Of a stretch of 64,000 nt of DNA, positions 55,576-64,000 are shown one piece after another (positions within the stretch are counted from its first letter, which is position 1; each line of letters begins with the position of its first letter). The DNA comes from Bifidobacterium sp. ESL0763 (lineage in GTDB: Bacteria; Actinomycetota; Actinomycetes; Actinomycetales; Bifidobacteriaceae). Both the position numbers and the translations under genes were made by a program. The notes under the pieces were generated by a model. The model was given only the letters and a program-made list of their open reading frames with translations. It had not been told where the DNA came from and ran no database searches. The stretch spans positions 868,001 to 932,000 of the forward strand of contig NZ_JAQTHW010000002.1 of assembly GCF_029433395.1 (NCBI RefSeq). Reading direction: 5' to 3'.

Positions 55576-55920
55576 TCAGGCGACATAGGTGTCGTAGGCG
55601 CTCAGCGCATAGCTGGCGTAGCCGTATTGCGGGGCGCCACCGAAGACGATCGCCATGTCGAGTCCCTCGACGAGCTGCTCGCGGGTGACGCCGGCGTCGG
55701 CGGCCGCGCGCACATGCGTCATGATGCACCGTTCGCTGCCGCGGGCCACACCCATCAGCACCGCGATCAGCGCCTTGGTCCCGCCATCTAGCGCGCCGGG
55801 CCGCAACGCGTCGGCCTTCATAACCAGGAAGTCGCCCACCACCTTCGGGCTGGCTTGCCGGTAGGCGTCGCGTGCGGCGACGAAACGGTCGGTCTCTTCG
55901 GTAATCGCCTGGTCTATCAT
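55576..55920 (-). CDS. Carboxymuconolactone decarboxylase/AhpD-like protein
   Basis: 114-residue all-helical AhpD-fold protein. The family redox motif CxxC-xxx-H appears as SERCIMTH, so the first cysteine is serine and disulfide chemistry of the AhpD kind seems impossible. The rest fits (GGTKALIAVLMGVA, VTREQLVEGLDMAIVFGG). AGGAG lies 8 nt before ATG 55920. It is divergent from an ArsR-family repressor, and a shared palindrome overlaps its promoter. Confidence 0.85.
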   Translation of the reverse strand: MIDQAITEETDRFVAARDAYRQASPKVVGDFLVMKADALRPGALDGGTKALIAVLMGVARGSERCIMTHVRAAADAGVTREQLVEGLDMAIVFGGAPQYGYASYALSAYDTYVA

Positions 55921-55950
55921 GGTCACTCTCCTGCTCTGTTGAATGTTGGC

Positions 55951-55978
55951 ATCATAATTGGTTCAATATGTATTGAAC
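55951..55978. promoter_or_regulatory. ArsR-type operator overlapping a divergent promoter
   Basis: GTTCAATA-TG-TATTGAAC (55961-55978) is a perfect 8-base-arm palindrome between the divergent AhpD-like and ArsR genes. A minus-strand TATGAT (55956-55951) lies beside it, so the palindrome covers the -35 region of the AhpD-like gene. Plus-strand TTGAAC is inside the other arm. Repression of both genes by the ArsR protein is expected. Confidence 0.7.
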
Positions 55979-55996
55979 TACTTTGGGGATTGTACC

Positions 55997-56341
55997 ATGG
56001 TCACCATGAGAGACCAACTGCACACCGACCCCAAGGACGTCACCATCACCCAGGCGCTTTCGGCGCTGGGCGACCCGCTGCGCCTGCGCATCGTCGCGCT
56101 GCTCGACGCCAACGGGGAGATGCCCTGCGGCGACATCTACCGAGCGCTGGGCATCACCAAGACCGCAGCCTCCCACCATTTCAAGGTGCTGCGCGGCGCC
56201 GGGCTGGTGTGGCGCGACCACCATGGTGTCAAGCAGAGCGCGCGACTGCGCCGCGCCGAGTTCGACGAGGCCTTCCCCGGCCTGCTCGACGCCGTGCTGC
56301 GCAAGGCCAGGGGCGAGGCCGGGTCCAGGTCCGAAGTCTGA
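55997..56341 (+). CDS. ArsR-family transcriptional repressor
   Basis: 114-residue winged-helix protein: ALSALGDPLRLRIVALLDANGEMPCGDIYRALGITKTAASHHFKVLRGAGLV spans the whole DNA-binding domain. There is no obvious metal-binding cysteine pair (only one Cys in MPCGDIY), so the inducer is probably not arsenite. GGGGA about 7 nt before ATG 55997 supports the start; 56006 is possible. It is divergent from the AhpD-like gene. Confidence 0.88.
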   Translation: MVTMRDQLHTDPKDVTITQALSALGDPLRLRIVALLDANGEMPCGDIYRALGITKTAASHHFKVLRGAGLVWRDHHGVKQSARLRRAEFDEAFPGLLDAVLRKARGEAGSRSEV

Positions 56342-56423
56342 CGATCGCGGAGCCACAAAACCCGCAAGATCCGCCATCGTCCATGTCACCGTAGAAACAT
56401 GGCCATACGACCATCCGCAAACG

Positions 56424-57983
56424 TTATGCCTCGTTCGACGCGCGCCTCGCATAAGGCGAAAGATCGACGGGCTCATGGGCTTGTGGCAGTTCGAGCCTGA
56501 CTTTGTACGGTTTCGTCTCGTCGGCGCAATTGCTAGTGTGCGCGAGCGCCATCACCGGCCCATCCGGTATCTGGCCCCAGTGCTTGGCCATGAGTCGCGC
56601 GCCCAGGAATCCGATCTCCTCGCCATCCATGTATATGAAAACGGTGGGATAGCCTTCGTACTTACCGCTCGGAATGAAATCCTTGACCAAGGTGACCCAG
56701 AAATACGATCCGCGCGGATACTTGCGCAAGGTTTTCTGATATAAGGAACCACCGCTGAGGTTCTCTCCGCCATGCGCCTCGAGTTCGGCGCCTTCCGGCT
56801 TCTCGTTGACGGGGTCGGTCTTTTGCCCGGAAAGGCTTCTGGCGCGCATCACGGCATTGGTCTTGGCCTTGTTCCTTCGTTTCGCACGCCGCCTTTCCTC
56901 TGCAGTCTCAGCTCGCGGACCATCCATCTCCTGCAACAGCTGATACGCCTGCCAGGTCTGCAAGGCATCGGAAAGCGCCCTGTGCTGTTCCGGTTATTCG
57001 ACGCCCAAGCGGTCGAGCAAGCTCTCGAGGGTATGGGACACTTTGTCTCCGGGAAACATCACCTTGCTGAGGTCCATAGTATCCACGGTCCGCGGCGGCC
57101 TCAATCCGGACAACCCTGCCAATCCAGCCTCATTGTTAATGATGCCAATGTCGTAGGAGAGATTGTGGCCCATCAAAGGAAGGCTACGGATGGCATCGAG
57201 CACCGGCGCCAGCACCTGACCGGGAGAGGGCTGCCCGACAAGCATATCCTGCGTGATGTGGTTGATTGCCGCGGCTCCGAATGTATTCGATACCTCCGGA
57301 TTGACGAGCTGGGAAAACGTCGCCGTTACCCGAGCGTTCTCAATGAGGACGACGCCGATGTCAAGAAGACGTGGCGGTTTACCAGAGCCTGTTGTCTCCG
57401 TATCGATGACTGCGCAGTCAGCGGTCTTGGCCGCGGCGACGAATCCCGGATCGAGACAATAAGGACCGTCATCGTTGGGTGTCTGGATTATGGATGTGAG
57501 CATGGCTTCGTCGCCTCTCTGCGTTGATGCTTGGACAGTCCGTTGGGCGGCTGTCTTAATGCCCAGACATTCGACCGGCTGAATTTCTGGCCGTTCGTCC
57601 GACTGAACCGACTGAACGATTGGTCGAATGGATGGTTGCCGGGCCGCGCCGGAAGCCTCTGCCTGCCACGTGAAGTCAGACACGACTATCGGCTGATTTT
57701 GCGGTCGCAATCCCTTGGCTCGTATTTCGGTCGCGCCGGCCATACCATCGCTCGCCTTATGACCGATCTTCCTCGAAAGATACCAGAACAGCCAGCCGAC
57801 CAGGGAGCATGGCAGGACGGCAATCAGCATGCCCACCAAGAACGCGGCGAAATTCTTCGATATCAGGGAGAATGCGACAGAGCAGAACAGGAGCGCCGCC
57901 AGCCAACAGACGATCGCGAGTATCGTAAGAACGGTTTTCAGAACCTTGACGAGGAAGGTCCGCTGCTGTGCGTGTCTGGGCAT
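56424..57983 (-). pseudogene. Membrane-anchored DEDDh exonuclease interrupted by an in-frame stop codon
   Basis: One reading frame of about 519 codons with a single TAA at 56994-56996. Residues 1-80 hold two membrane helices; about 185-330 is a DnaQ/RNase T-type exonuclease with ExoI (DTETTG) and ExoII (GHNLSYD). The stop falls just before ExoIII, which continues in frame as HRALSDA with the catalytic His and Asp. After it come an Arg/Lys-rich linker and a 110-residue domain (YPTVFIYMDGEEIGFLG) of unknown type. Without readthrough the product (329 residues) should be inactive. Confidence 0.85.
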
Positions 57984-58410
57984 GCCCCAACGATATCGGA
58001 CAGTGCCGATTCAAGTGTCCATCCAACGCAAGCGGACGTTCAACAAGCATCATTCACGGACAGCCATCGGACACCCGCAAGACCGGAAGCCATAGGAAAC
58101 GCTGAAATTCCACGGAAACCAAAAGTCGGGATGACAGGATTCGAACCTGCGACATCCTGTTAGATTGACAGTTAAAACGACTGGTAACGGACAATACCGG
58201 AAACTGCCGATAACGCTGGTATTCCAAGGAAAACCCGCACCATCCGGAAAACGGTAGAGACGGTTGGAAACGGTAAATGCCGGAGGTCATCGTGTCTGAA
58301 TCGTGTCTGGGACATCAAGTCCTGAAATCAAATATCCGATTTTAGAACATATTGCGACTGATCAAAAGATGGACTATTATTACGGTGACACGAAGAAGCA
58401 TGTCACCCTA
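57984..58410. other. 427-bp boundary region of the acquired island
   Basis: Contains the tRNA-Pro 3' fragment (58126-58153) and imperfect direct repeats of about 23 bp, AACGCTGAAATTCCACGG at 58098 and AACGCTGGTATTCCAAGG at 58212, that flank it. TCGTGTCTG is also repeated near 58290-58310. GC falls abruptly after about 58300. No integrase gene is present here. Confidence 0.6.
58126..58153 (-). other. 3' fragment of tRNA-Pro, candidate attachment site
   Basis: On the minus strand the sequence reads GTCGCAGGTTCGAATCCTGT then CATCCCGA: a T-arm, the 3' acceptor strand (CATCCCG) and discriminator A of a bacterial tRNA-Pro. The matching 5' acceptor strand CGGGATG and D/anticodon arms are absent upstream. 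Such 28-nt 3' fragments are what tRNA-targeting integrases leave at one end of an inserted element. Confidence 0.7.
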
Positions 58411-58884
58411 TCATTTTTCTTTATGAGTTTCGGTTTCAGACTTAATCGGATAAATGCGTTCATCCCAAAGCTGTTTAGCATAAGAAAACAGGACGAATCC
58501 GATGAGAGTGCCGAGTAACCCTTTAAAGAGATCAGGTACATCTAATACTGAGAAGTGCAACCACAGCAATGTCAAACAGCTAAAAATTGGGTATAAAGAT
58601 GTCCGAACGAACCAGTAGACATTTGTTTTCTTCGATATATCATGAAACGCATAGATTACTGAAACCATTTCAGGAACACAGACAAGAACTGTTACGGCAA
58701 TAATAACGGTTCTAGTATCGTCGTTAGCCCTCCCAATTTTGAATAAAGATAAAGCACTTAAAATGACAACAAGCATCCCAAATGTGGCTATCATATGTAC
58801 AGCCGAGGCAACCGCAACCGGGATGGAATGTTGTTTCAAGTTGATACCGATAAGAAGTAATGACAGAATGCACGCGACAAACAT
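58411..58884 (-). CDS. Small AT-rich membrane protein of the island
   Basis: Not recognised. 157 residues with about five hydrophobic segments (roughly 2-17, 25-48, 58-80, 90-112, 118-138) and a Lys/Glu-rich tail. GC content is about 40 percent, far below the chromosome, so it is foreign. It starts 3 bp after the end of the next membrane gene. It may form a two-component membrane complex with that protein. Confidence 0.6.
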   Translation of the reverse strand: MFVACILSLLLIGINLKQHSIPVAVASAVHMIATFGMLVVILSALSLFKIGRANDDTRTVIIAVTVLVCVPEMVSVIYAFHDISKKTNVYWFVRTSLYPIFSCLTLLWLHFSVLDVPDLFKGLLGTLIGFVLFSYAKQLWDERIYPIKSETETHKEK

Positions 58885-58887
58885 TCC

Positions 58888-59196
58888 CTAAGCCAAAAGA
58901 TTCAAAACTTTTTGACTTGGAAGGTTGCAGAGAAAGAATAGATCCGACAACGACAACACACAGCAACATAAAATGCAAATCAAGTCCGAAACTATGAACC
59001 ACCAACGAGCAACCCTTTTATCCCTAACCGTCGCCCAACGGCACGTAGAAAGACAAAAAGCTCTGATGGTCTTCTCAGTTGCAGCCTCATAATCCGTACC
59101 AGTGTTACCACGGTACGAAACAATGAAGGCAGAAAGCAATAAGCTTACGATAGAAATCGCAAAAAGCCAAATAAATATTGTCACTACAATTTCCAT
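58888..59196 (-). CDS. Small AT-rich membrane protein, N-terminal partner
   Basis: Not recognised. 102 residues with two hydrophobic segments (about 3-27 and 66-92) and a soluble loop between (YRGNTGTDYEAATEKTIRAFCLSTCRWATVRDKRVAR). The stop is followed within 3 bp by the start of the 157-residue membrane protein in another frame. The two could also be halves of one seven-helix protein split by a frameshift, but each has a plausible start, so I keep them separate. Confidence 0.55.
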   Translation of the reverse strand: MEIVVTIFIWLFAISIVSLLLSAFIVSYRGNTGTDYEAATEKTIRAFCLSTCRWATVRDKRVARWWFIVSDLICILCCCVLSLSDLFFLCNLPSQKVLNLLA

Positions 59197-59266
59197 TAAC
59201 TCATTCCTCAGTGTGAATCAAACCATTTCAAATCCACAGCGCAGCAACCAATACTCCTTGCCAAAC

Positions 59267-60397
59267 TCAGAAGGAAAAAATACCGTACTTGGCAACCTTT
59301 GCTTTAAACTCATCCCCTTTCCCCGTATCCCTAATTTTCTGGGCCCACTCCTGCCTAGACATTTCACGGCTGTCAATTACCGCTTCGGCTAGGATTCTCT
59401 TTACATTTTCAGGCGTCGCATCTTTGATTCTGTATTTTCCTGTTCTGAGGATTTCATAGACATCATCAAGGCTACCTTCGTGTGCGAATACTCGGCCCAA
59501 TACCCCATCAGACAAGCCGTATTGCATTTCAGCTTGCTTCCTGAATTTGTTTAGCAATTTTTCTATTGCCTTTTTGCTGTTAAAAGTGCTTGTGATATTA
59601 ACCGACTCGGCCGGAATATATTTCACAAGATCCAAAGGCCGAAGGTTATATTCCGTTAAAGCCGTGAACAAGGAAACAAACCACAATACCAGTGGATACT
59701 TTGTTTGTAAGCCAACAAGTACATCGTCATTATCCAAGCAACGATACAAATAAAGCGGCTGAATATCAGCATTGCATAGATTGATTTCAGCGTTCAGGTC
59801 GACTTCTTGGTTGAGGCAAATCAATGAATCGATTCGCCTGTCAAAGGCGGTTTCGATTTGTATGTCGTCCAATTTTCCTGCGATGTCGTTGACTCGGCTA
59901 TTTACCGCGAAGACCGAATAATAGATTGGCAGTTCATTCCACTCTCTGCCTCCCATTGTTCTCTTTCGTTCAATTGGTTGCGGGCGGTAGGCTACACGTG
60001 AAAGTTTCTTGATGCTCTGGCAATTTGTACAACAGGTCTTGAGCTCGTCCACGGTGAGAGTCGTCTTCACCTCAATCACGCCAAGGATTGCCTCGACGGG
60101 GACCAATGCCATATCGCTGAATTCGGTGTACATGAACACGGGCATCTGGTTTTTGTCGTAAAGGATCAGGTCGAGTTGCCGGCTGCGATGACCGTTGCTG
60201 TCTATTGCTTCGCCGCTTACGATTCCTATTTTCTGCGGCAGGAGTTTGGAGAGAAAGGCCTTTACGATGTTCTCAAGTCCTGTGCCCGCAGAACCATTAT
60301 GGGAAAAGGCCTCGCGTACCGCATTCGCTTCCTTTCCCAGCTTTTGCTCCAGCTCGGAAAAGATACTTGCCAAATCGTCCGGTTTTTCTTCCTCCAT
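59267..60397 (-). CDS. DUF6602 protein with PD-(D/E)xK nuclease-like core
   Basis: 376 residues. The N-terminal half fits DUF6602: GTGLENIVKAFLSKLLPQKIGIVSGEAID, then RQLDLILYDKNQ and AILGVIEVKTTL, which together give the D...ExK pattern of restriction-like nucleases. The C-terminal half is helical with no known motif. Proteins of this group are common next to restriction-modification and other defence genes, as here. The actual substrate is unknown. Base composition is foreign. Confidence 0.75.
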   Translation of the reverse strand: MEEEKPDDLASIFSELEQKLGKEANAVREAFSHNGSAGTGLENIVKAFLSKLLPQKIGIVSGEAIDSNGHRSRQLDLILYDKNQMPVFMYTEFSDMALVPVEAILGVIEVKTTLTVDELKTCCTNCQSIKKLSRVAYRPQPIERKRTMGGREWNELPIYYSVFAVNSRVNDIAGKLDDIQIETAFDRRIDSLICLNQEVDLNAEINLCNADIQPLYLYRCLDNDDVLVGLQTKYPLVLWFVSLFTALTEYNLRPLDLVKYIPAESVNITSTFNSKKAIEKLLNKFRKQAEMQYGLSDGVLGRVFAHEGSLDDVYEILRTGKYRIKDATPENVKRILAEAVIDSREMSRQEWAQKIRDTGKGDEFKAKVAKYGIFSF

Positions 60398-60481
60398 ATT
60401 TCACTCCTCACTGGCCGAAAATGTTGTTACCCTCAATACGACATGCACCGTCATGGCACAATGGTATTCGTCGAACACGGC

Positions 60482-61936
60482 TCATCGACTATTTTCTTTA
60501 ATGCGTGAGTACAGCCCGGGAATTATTCGGGCCTCTTCCTTGCCGGAGAGATCGCGTTCCTCGACCTGGTAGTAGATCGCGTTCAGGTTCTTGGTGCTGA
60601 TGCGGAATTGAGATCTTGGGTGGGGCGTCCATGAGCCGTTGACGAGTTTGGCTTTGTCGCCGGGATCGTAGGCGGCCTTGCCGTCGTTGAACGCCTGAAG
60701 GAACAGACCAAAGGATGTCGACAGGCCCAAAGTCAAAAGTGGCCCGAATTCCACGAGGGTGTCCTCGCCCGTACCGGTCTTGAGATAGGGGACATAGGCG
60801 GCGCGGTTGTGTTTGCGTTGCCAGTGCTCGAGCAATTTCAGGTACGACCATCCTGCAGCAACTTCCCCGGTCCTTTTGTCGACGAGTTCTACCATGCCGG
60901 CCGTGTCGAAATGTCTGTCATCGATGAACCCAGTGAGCCTGAGTTTCAGAAGTTTTTCTGGGCTGTCCTCATCGGGACGGTCGAAGTCCTTGGTCGTGAA
61001 ATAGTATTCGACTGGCTCGTGCGCGGAATCGAACTTGTTGACATGTCCGAATTTTTGGACGAACTCGACGGTGGAATGCTCCTTGGCCCACCCTGCGTCT
61101 GGTTGCGGAGTGAACAGGGTGACACGGTGGGCGCTTCGTTTGGCGAGGTCCTTCTGAGCGATGGCCTTGAGCTCCCAGACATCGAAGTCGGGACCGGGGA
61201 TGGCGTTCTCACCAATACCGAGCTCGGCCTCCAGCGTGAGGCCTGGCGCGTTCGGAGCGACGTATGGCCGGATGGGCTCACAGCCCTCCACGTTCCTCCA
61301 TGGAACGATCTTGCGACCGATGATCTTGAGCAACGCCTGTTCCAGCACGGAGAAATCACCGATTTCGTGACCATCTTCGAACACGACCGGGCAAAGATGC
61401 CCGGGCCTGAAACCCTTCATTTGTTGGACATATCCAGCTGCCGGCGAAAAAGCACCCACGATAAGCGCGACGACATGGTCGGGTTCGCCGTTCTCACCCG
61501 CGACAGGGCCGAGGAACAAGCAGCGTCCTTCCTCGTAGCCGCGCTTTTCGGGATTCATCAGCTCGCTGGGCGATTCCCTGCAACCCTGTAGGAAGCCCGA
61601 GAGGCGCACCTCAGGATACTGCGGGTAGTAGCACAGCCGCGTATTCGGGGCTTCAAACGCGCCTCGCGGGTTGACCCATCGCCACGGGACGGGTATCTGC
61701 ACGACGGGCGCGCCGGCCTTGGGCTTGCCCGACTTCCCCGCCGCGAACGTGGGTGTGCCCAAGGGCAGGAAGGACAGGTCGGAGAGATCGTTGGCGAACC
61801 ACACCTGTTGTTTGCTGTTGTTGTTCCTTACCAGGCGCTTGACCCATACGCTTTTCGCGCCTTGGTCGGCGAGCAGGTCGTGGACCTGCCCGATCGTCGC
61901 CTGGTCGTACCATTGCCGCGTCGCATCATCGTTCAT
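60482..61936 (-). CDS. Type II restriction endonuclease, MvaI/BcnI family
   Basis: 484-residue endonuclease. The family core is near residue 235: ELGIGENAIPGPDFDVWELKA, split over about 21 residues, which supplies the catalytic D...ExK (GPDF and ELKA). MvaI cuts CCWGG and BcnI CCSGG, so a CCNGG-type site is likely; which base is in the middle cannot be read. A ribosome site GGGTGG precedes ATG 61936. It lies 43 bp after its methyltransferase gene on the same strand. Confidence 0.85.
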   Translation of the reverse strand: MNDDATRQWYDQATIGQVHDLLADQGAKSVWVKRLVRNNNSKQQVWFANDLSDLSFLPLGTPTFAAGKSGKPKAGAPVVQIPVPWRWVNPRGAFEAPNTRLCYYPQYPEVRLSGFLQGCRESPSELMNPEKRGYEEGRCLFLGPVAGENGEPDHVVALIVGAFSPAAGYVQQMKGFRPGHLCPVVFEDGHEIGDFSVLEQALLKIIGRKIVPWRNVEGCEPIRPYVAPNAPGLTLEAELGIGENAIPGPDFDVWELKAIAQKDLAKRSAHRVTLFTPQPDAGWAKEHSTVEFVQKFGHVNKFDSAHEPVEYYFTTKDFDRPDEDSPEKLLKLRLTGFIDDRHFDTAGMVELVDKRTGEVAAGWSYLKLLEHWQRKHNRAAYVPYLKTGTGEDTLVEFGPLLTLGLSTSFGLFLQAFNDGKAAYDPGDKAKLVNGSWTPHPRSQFRISTKNLNAIYYQVEERDLSGKEEARIIPGLYSRIKENSR

Positions 61937-61979
61937 GCCACCCGATGATACTTGGCGGCTGGGAGAACGGGATGACCGG

Positions 61980-63332
61980 TCAGTTGAAGCTGGCCCCTTC
62001 GACGGCGCGCTTGCGGGCCTTGCTGATGGCCTTGTCCTCCGCTTCGACGCTTTTTCCCTTCTGACCCATGTCGTCCTGCTGCATGACCTTGAGGATATGG
62101 GGACGCATGATGCGAGCGACCTCGGCCACGGCCGGGACGACCACGCTGTTGCCGAACTGCCGGTAGGCCTGCGTGTCGGACACCGGGATACGGAAGTCAT
62201 CGGGGTAGCCCATCAGGCGAGCGCACTCGCGCGGGGTGAGACGGCGCGGCCGCTTCCCCTCCTGCTTAACGAGGATCTCGGATCCGTCCTTGTGGTAGCG
62301 CGCCGACAGGGTGCGCGAGACCATGTCCGGGGTGACCAGCCCGTACCCGAATCCGTGACCTAAGGCCTCGTGCTTCTTCTTGTAGTCCTGCAGGTACTGC
62401 CACAGGCGCGGGGTGAGTGTGTACTTGTCTTGGACCTTGCATTTCTCAAAATCGAAGAACCGGTCGCTGTCCCACGGCAGATAGGGCTCGCTACCATCGG
62501 TCTTATGCAGAATGTCAGAGAGAACCGGCTTGCGCTCGGGGAACTCGAGGTCGTCCCAAGTGAAGTCCGTCTCGGAACGGAAGCCGGCGATGTAGATGCG
62601 TTCACGATGCTGCGGGACGAAATGCTGGCCGTCGATGACCTTCCAGTGGACCTCATAGCCTAGTTCGTCCTTGAGCGTGTCGAGGATAACCTTGAAGGTG
62701 CGACCCCGGTCGTGACTGGTCAGGTTCTTCACGTTCTCCAACAGGAACGCGGCCGGCCGCTTAGCGGCGATGATACGCGCCACGTCGAAGAACAGTGTCC
62801 CCTGCGTTTTGTCGCGAAAGCCCGTCTCTCGCCCGAGGCTACGCTTCTTCGACACCCCAGCCACGCTGAAGGGTTGGCAAGGGAAGCCCGCCAACACCAC
62901 GTCGCAGTCCGGGATGTCGTTGGCGTCGACCTCGGTGATGTCCCCCGCCATGCTCTCCTCGAACCCGTAGTTGGTCCGGTAGGTGCGCGTCGAGAACTCG
63001 TTCCACTCCGAGGAGAACACCGCGTGCCCGCCCGCCGATGCGAACCCGCGACGGATCCCGCCGATACCTGCGAACAAATCGACCGTGCGGAAATCCTTCC
63101 CTGTCTCCTTGGTGGTGCCATGGTACAGATCCTGCAACGCGGGAATATAGGCCGGCTTGCACGGAACCGTGCCTAGCTCCCAACGCTCCACCGTCGAAGT
63201 TGACACACCCATTGATTCCGCCAACTGTCGACGAGTCATCGACTCCCGCAAACGGGCGATCAGCCCGGCCGCCTCGTCATCACGCGTAGGCCGCTTCTCA
63301 GTGTCCACATCAAGTACTAATTCATCACTCAT
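61980..63332 (-). CDS. DNA cytosine-5 methyltransferase with N-terminal HTH
   Basis: 450-residue modification enzyme that protects host DNA. Residues about 30-70 form a helix-turn-helix ([22 protein letters not shown]), followed by m5C motifs: I ([13 protein letters not shown]), IV with the catalytic cysteine (GFPCQPFS), VI (ENVKNL), VIII (RERIYIAGF) and X ([11 protein letters not shown]). The N-terminal HTH suggests it represses its own operon, as M.EcoRII and M.SsoII do. No clear Shine-Dalgarno sequence precedes ATG 63332. Confidence 0.94.
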   Translation of the reverse strand: MSDELVLDVDTEKRPTRDDEAAGLIARLRESMTRRQLAESMGVSTSTVERWELGTVPCKPAYIPALQDLYHGTTKETGKDFRTVDLFAGIGGIRRGFASAGGHAVFSSEWNEFSTRTYRTNYGFEESMAGDITEVDANDIPDCDVVLAGFPCQPFSVAGVSKKRSLGRETGFRDKTQGTLFFDVARIIAAKRPAAFLLENVKNLTSHDRGRTFKVILDTLKDELGYEVHWKVIDGQHFVPQHRERIYIAGFRSETDFTWDDLEFPERKPVLSDILHKTDGSEPYLPWDSDRFFDFEKCKVQDKYTLTPRLWQYLQDYKKKHEALGHGFGYGLVTPDMVSRTLSARYHKDGSEILVKQEGKRPRRLTPRECARLMGYPDDFRIPVSDTQAYRQFGNSVVVPAVAEVARIMRPHILKVMQQDDMGQKGKSVEAEDKAISKARKRAVEGASFN

Positions 63333-63430
63333 AGGGAAAAACTTACCTCATAATGATGACAAAAACTCCCTATTCGGCATGTTAAGCATAATTTCACCAA
63401 ACACAAAATCCAAGAAAATCTATAACAACG

Positions 63431-64000
63431 TTATTCTTCACATTCCTGTATAAGTCTATTGAGCACATGAGTTTCATACGGCTGGGTATCATGATCAAAC
63501 TCAAGCGCGGCTCCACCCTGTAGCAGGTACTTTTCATTCTGTTTTGTGGGTTCAATCTGATATGCCTTCCAGAATGCCCGGTATTCCGCAGGGTCGAGTT
63601 TTTCTATGGATTCCGCTTTCGATTGAAAATCGGGATGCTGCGTAGGATTGATGGGCCCGTCCAGCCAGAACCGGAAACCCAATTGGACAATGAGGGCTTC
63701 CGCATCATATGGGCGGTCGCCATAGTCCTTGCGTTGCTCGATTCTTTTGGCGACTGCATCGAAATATCGACTGACCCCACGCTCATTGATTACCGATGTG
63801 GTCAAGGCCAAGCCACCGCCAATTGACGATATTGTTCCATAAAGGTTCAGGCAGGAACGATAGCAATACATTCGTTCTGCCGGGCTGACCGTGATTCCGA
63901 TTTTTCGTTCGGCATCGTCGAATATGGACTCGAACGCCTGCAAACATGCGTCATCCATTTCCTGGATTTGCTTGAAATCGGAATCCGCGAACCGCTTGGT
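63431..64000 (-). CDS. Unknown protein, N-terminus beyond window
   Basis: Not recognised. At least 189 residues are visible; the frame stays open to the right edge (KRFADSDFKQIQEMDDACLQAF at its visible beginning), so the ATG at 63958 is probably internal. Soluble, with charged helical stretches and a short hydrophobic GTISSIGGGLALTTSV segment. About 45-50 percent GC. It sits upstream of the methyltransferase on the same strand and may belong to the same defence island. Confidence 0.55.
   Translation of the reverse strand, partial: TKRFADSDFKQIQEMDDACLQAFESIFDDAERKIGITVSPAERMYCYRSCLNLYGTISSIGGGLALTTSVINERGVSRYFDAVAKRIEQRKDYGDRPYDAEALIVQLGFRFWLDGPINPTQHPDFQSKAESIEKLDPAEYRAFWKAYQIEPTKQNEKYLLQGGAALEFDHDTQPYETHVLNRLIQECEE

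Noticed and set aside
58126..58200. A complete tRNA gene
   Set aside because: Only the T-arm and 3' acceptor strand are present; no 5' acceptor strand CGGGATG or proper anticodon arm lies upstream on the minus strand.
58411..59196. One seven-helix membrane protein split by a frameshift
   Set aside because: Possible, but both parts have plausible starts and I have no homologue to show that they belong together; kept as two genes.

Overview
The window is almost certainly a chromosomal segment of a high-GC Bifidobacterium. It carries the genes that define the bifid shunt (xfp phosphoketolase, with pta and ackA close by), a fused aroK-aroB, bifidobacterial-type sortase-dependent pilus genes, and GC-rich actinobacterial codon use. 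The species cannot be named from the sequence alone. A monofunctional catalase gene is a useful clue, because most bifidobacteria are catalase-negative.

Layout. 1-5.1 kb: shikimate genes (aroKB running off the left edge, aroC), a lone A24 prepilin peptidase, mltG and ruvX. 5.1-10.6 kb: alaS with two small upstream partners, a histidine phosphatase, a holin-like membrane protein and rpsD. 10.8-18.8 kb: a membrane protein, then a deoxyribonucleoside catabolic block (deoC, deoB, SorC-type deoR, pdp) transcribed divergently from an organophosphate:phosphate antiporter coupled to a tyrosine-phosphatase-family enzyme. 19-25 kb: pcrA and a xanthine salvage pair (xpt, NCS2 permease); two different tandem-repeat arrays (33-bp and 51-bp periods) flank xpt. 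25-30.7 kb: M20 deacylase, CynX-type MFS carrier, GNAT acetyltransferase, guaA. 31-37.3 kb: xfp, pta, ackA, which turn fructose-6-P/xylulose-5-P into acetyl-P, acetyl-CoA and acetate with ATP. 37.5-45.8 kb: aroA, two membrane proteins with low-complexity N-termini, a TipAS-type MerR regulator with a textbook MerR promoter, and a divergent peroxide-defence pair (yaaA, katA). 46-51.5 kb: a pilus operon (major pilin, class C sortase, BspA-like leucine-rich-repeat surface protein). 51.9-57.98 kb: DUF2975/HTH pair, DUF4173 protein, aldo-keto reductase, AhpD-like protein divergent from an ArsR repressor, and a membrane-anchored DEDDh exonuclease broken by one in-frame stop codon.

58.1-64 kb looks acquired. 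It starts at a 3' tRNA-Pro fragment (a probable attachment site), drops sharply in GC, and holds two small membrane proteins, a DUF6602 protein, an MvaI/BcnI-family restriction enzyme, a cytosine-5 methyltransferase with its own N-terminal HTH, and a partial unknown gene at the right edge.

Regulatory sites are unusually readable here. There are candidate operators for DeoR, MerR, ArsR and the DUF2975-linked HTH protein, strong hairpin terminators, and several genes whose start codon sits 6-7 nt after a -10 box, as expected for leaderless mRNAs. All functions are inferred from sequence by eye; no database search was run.
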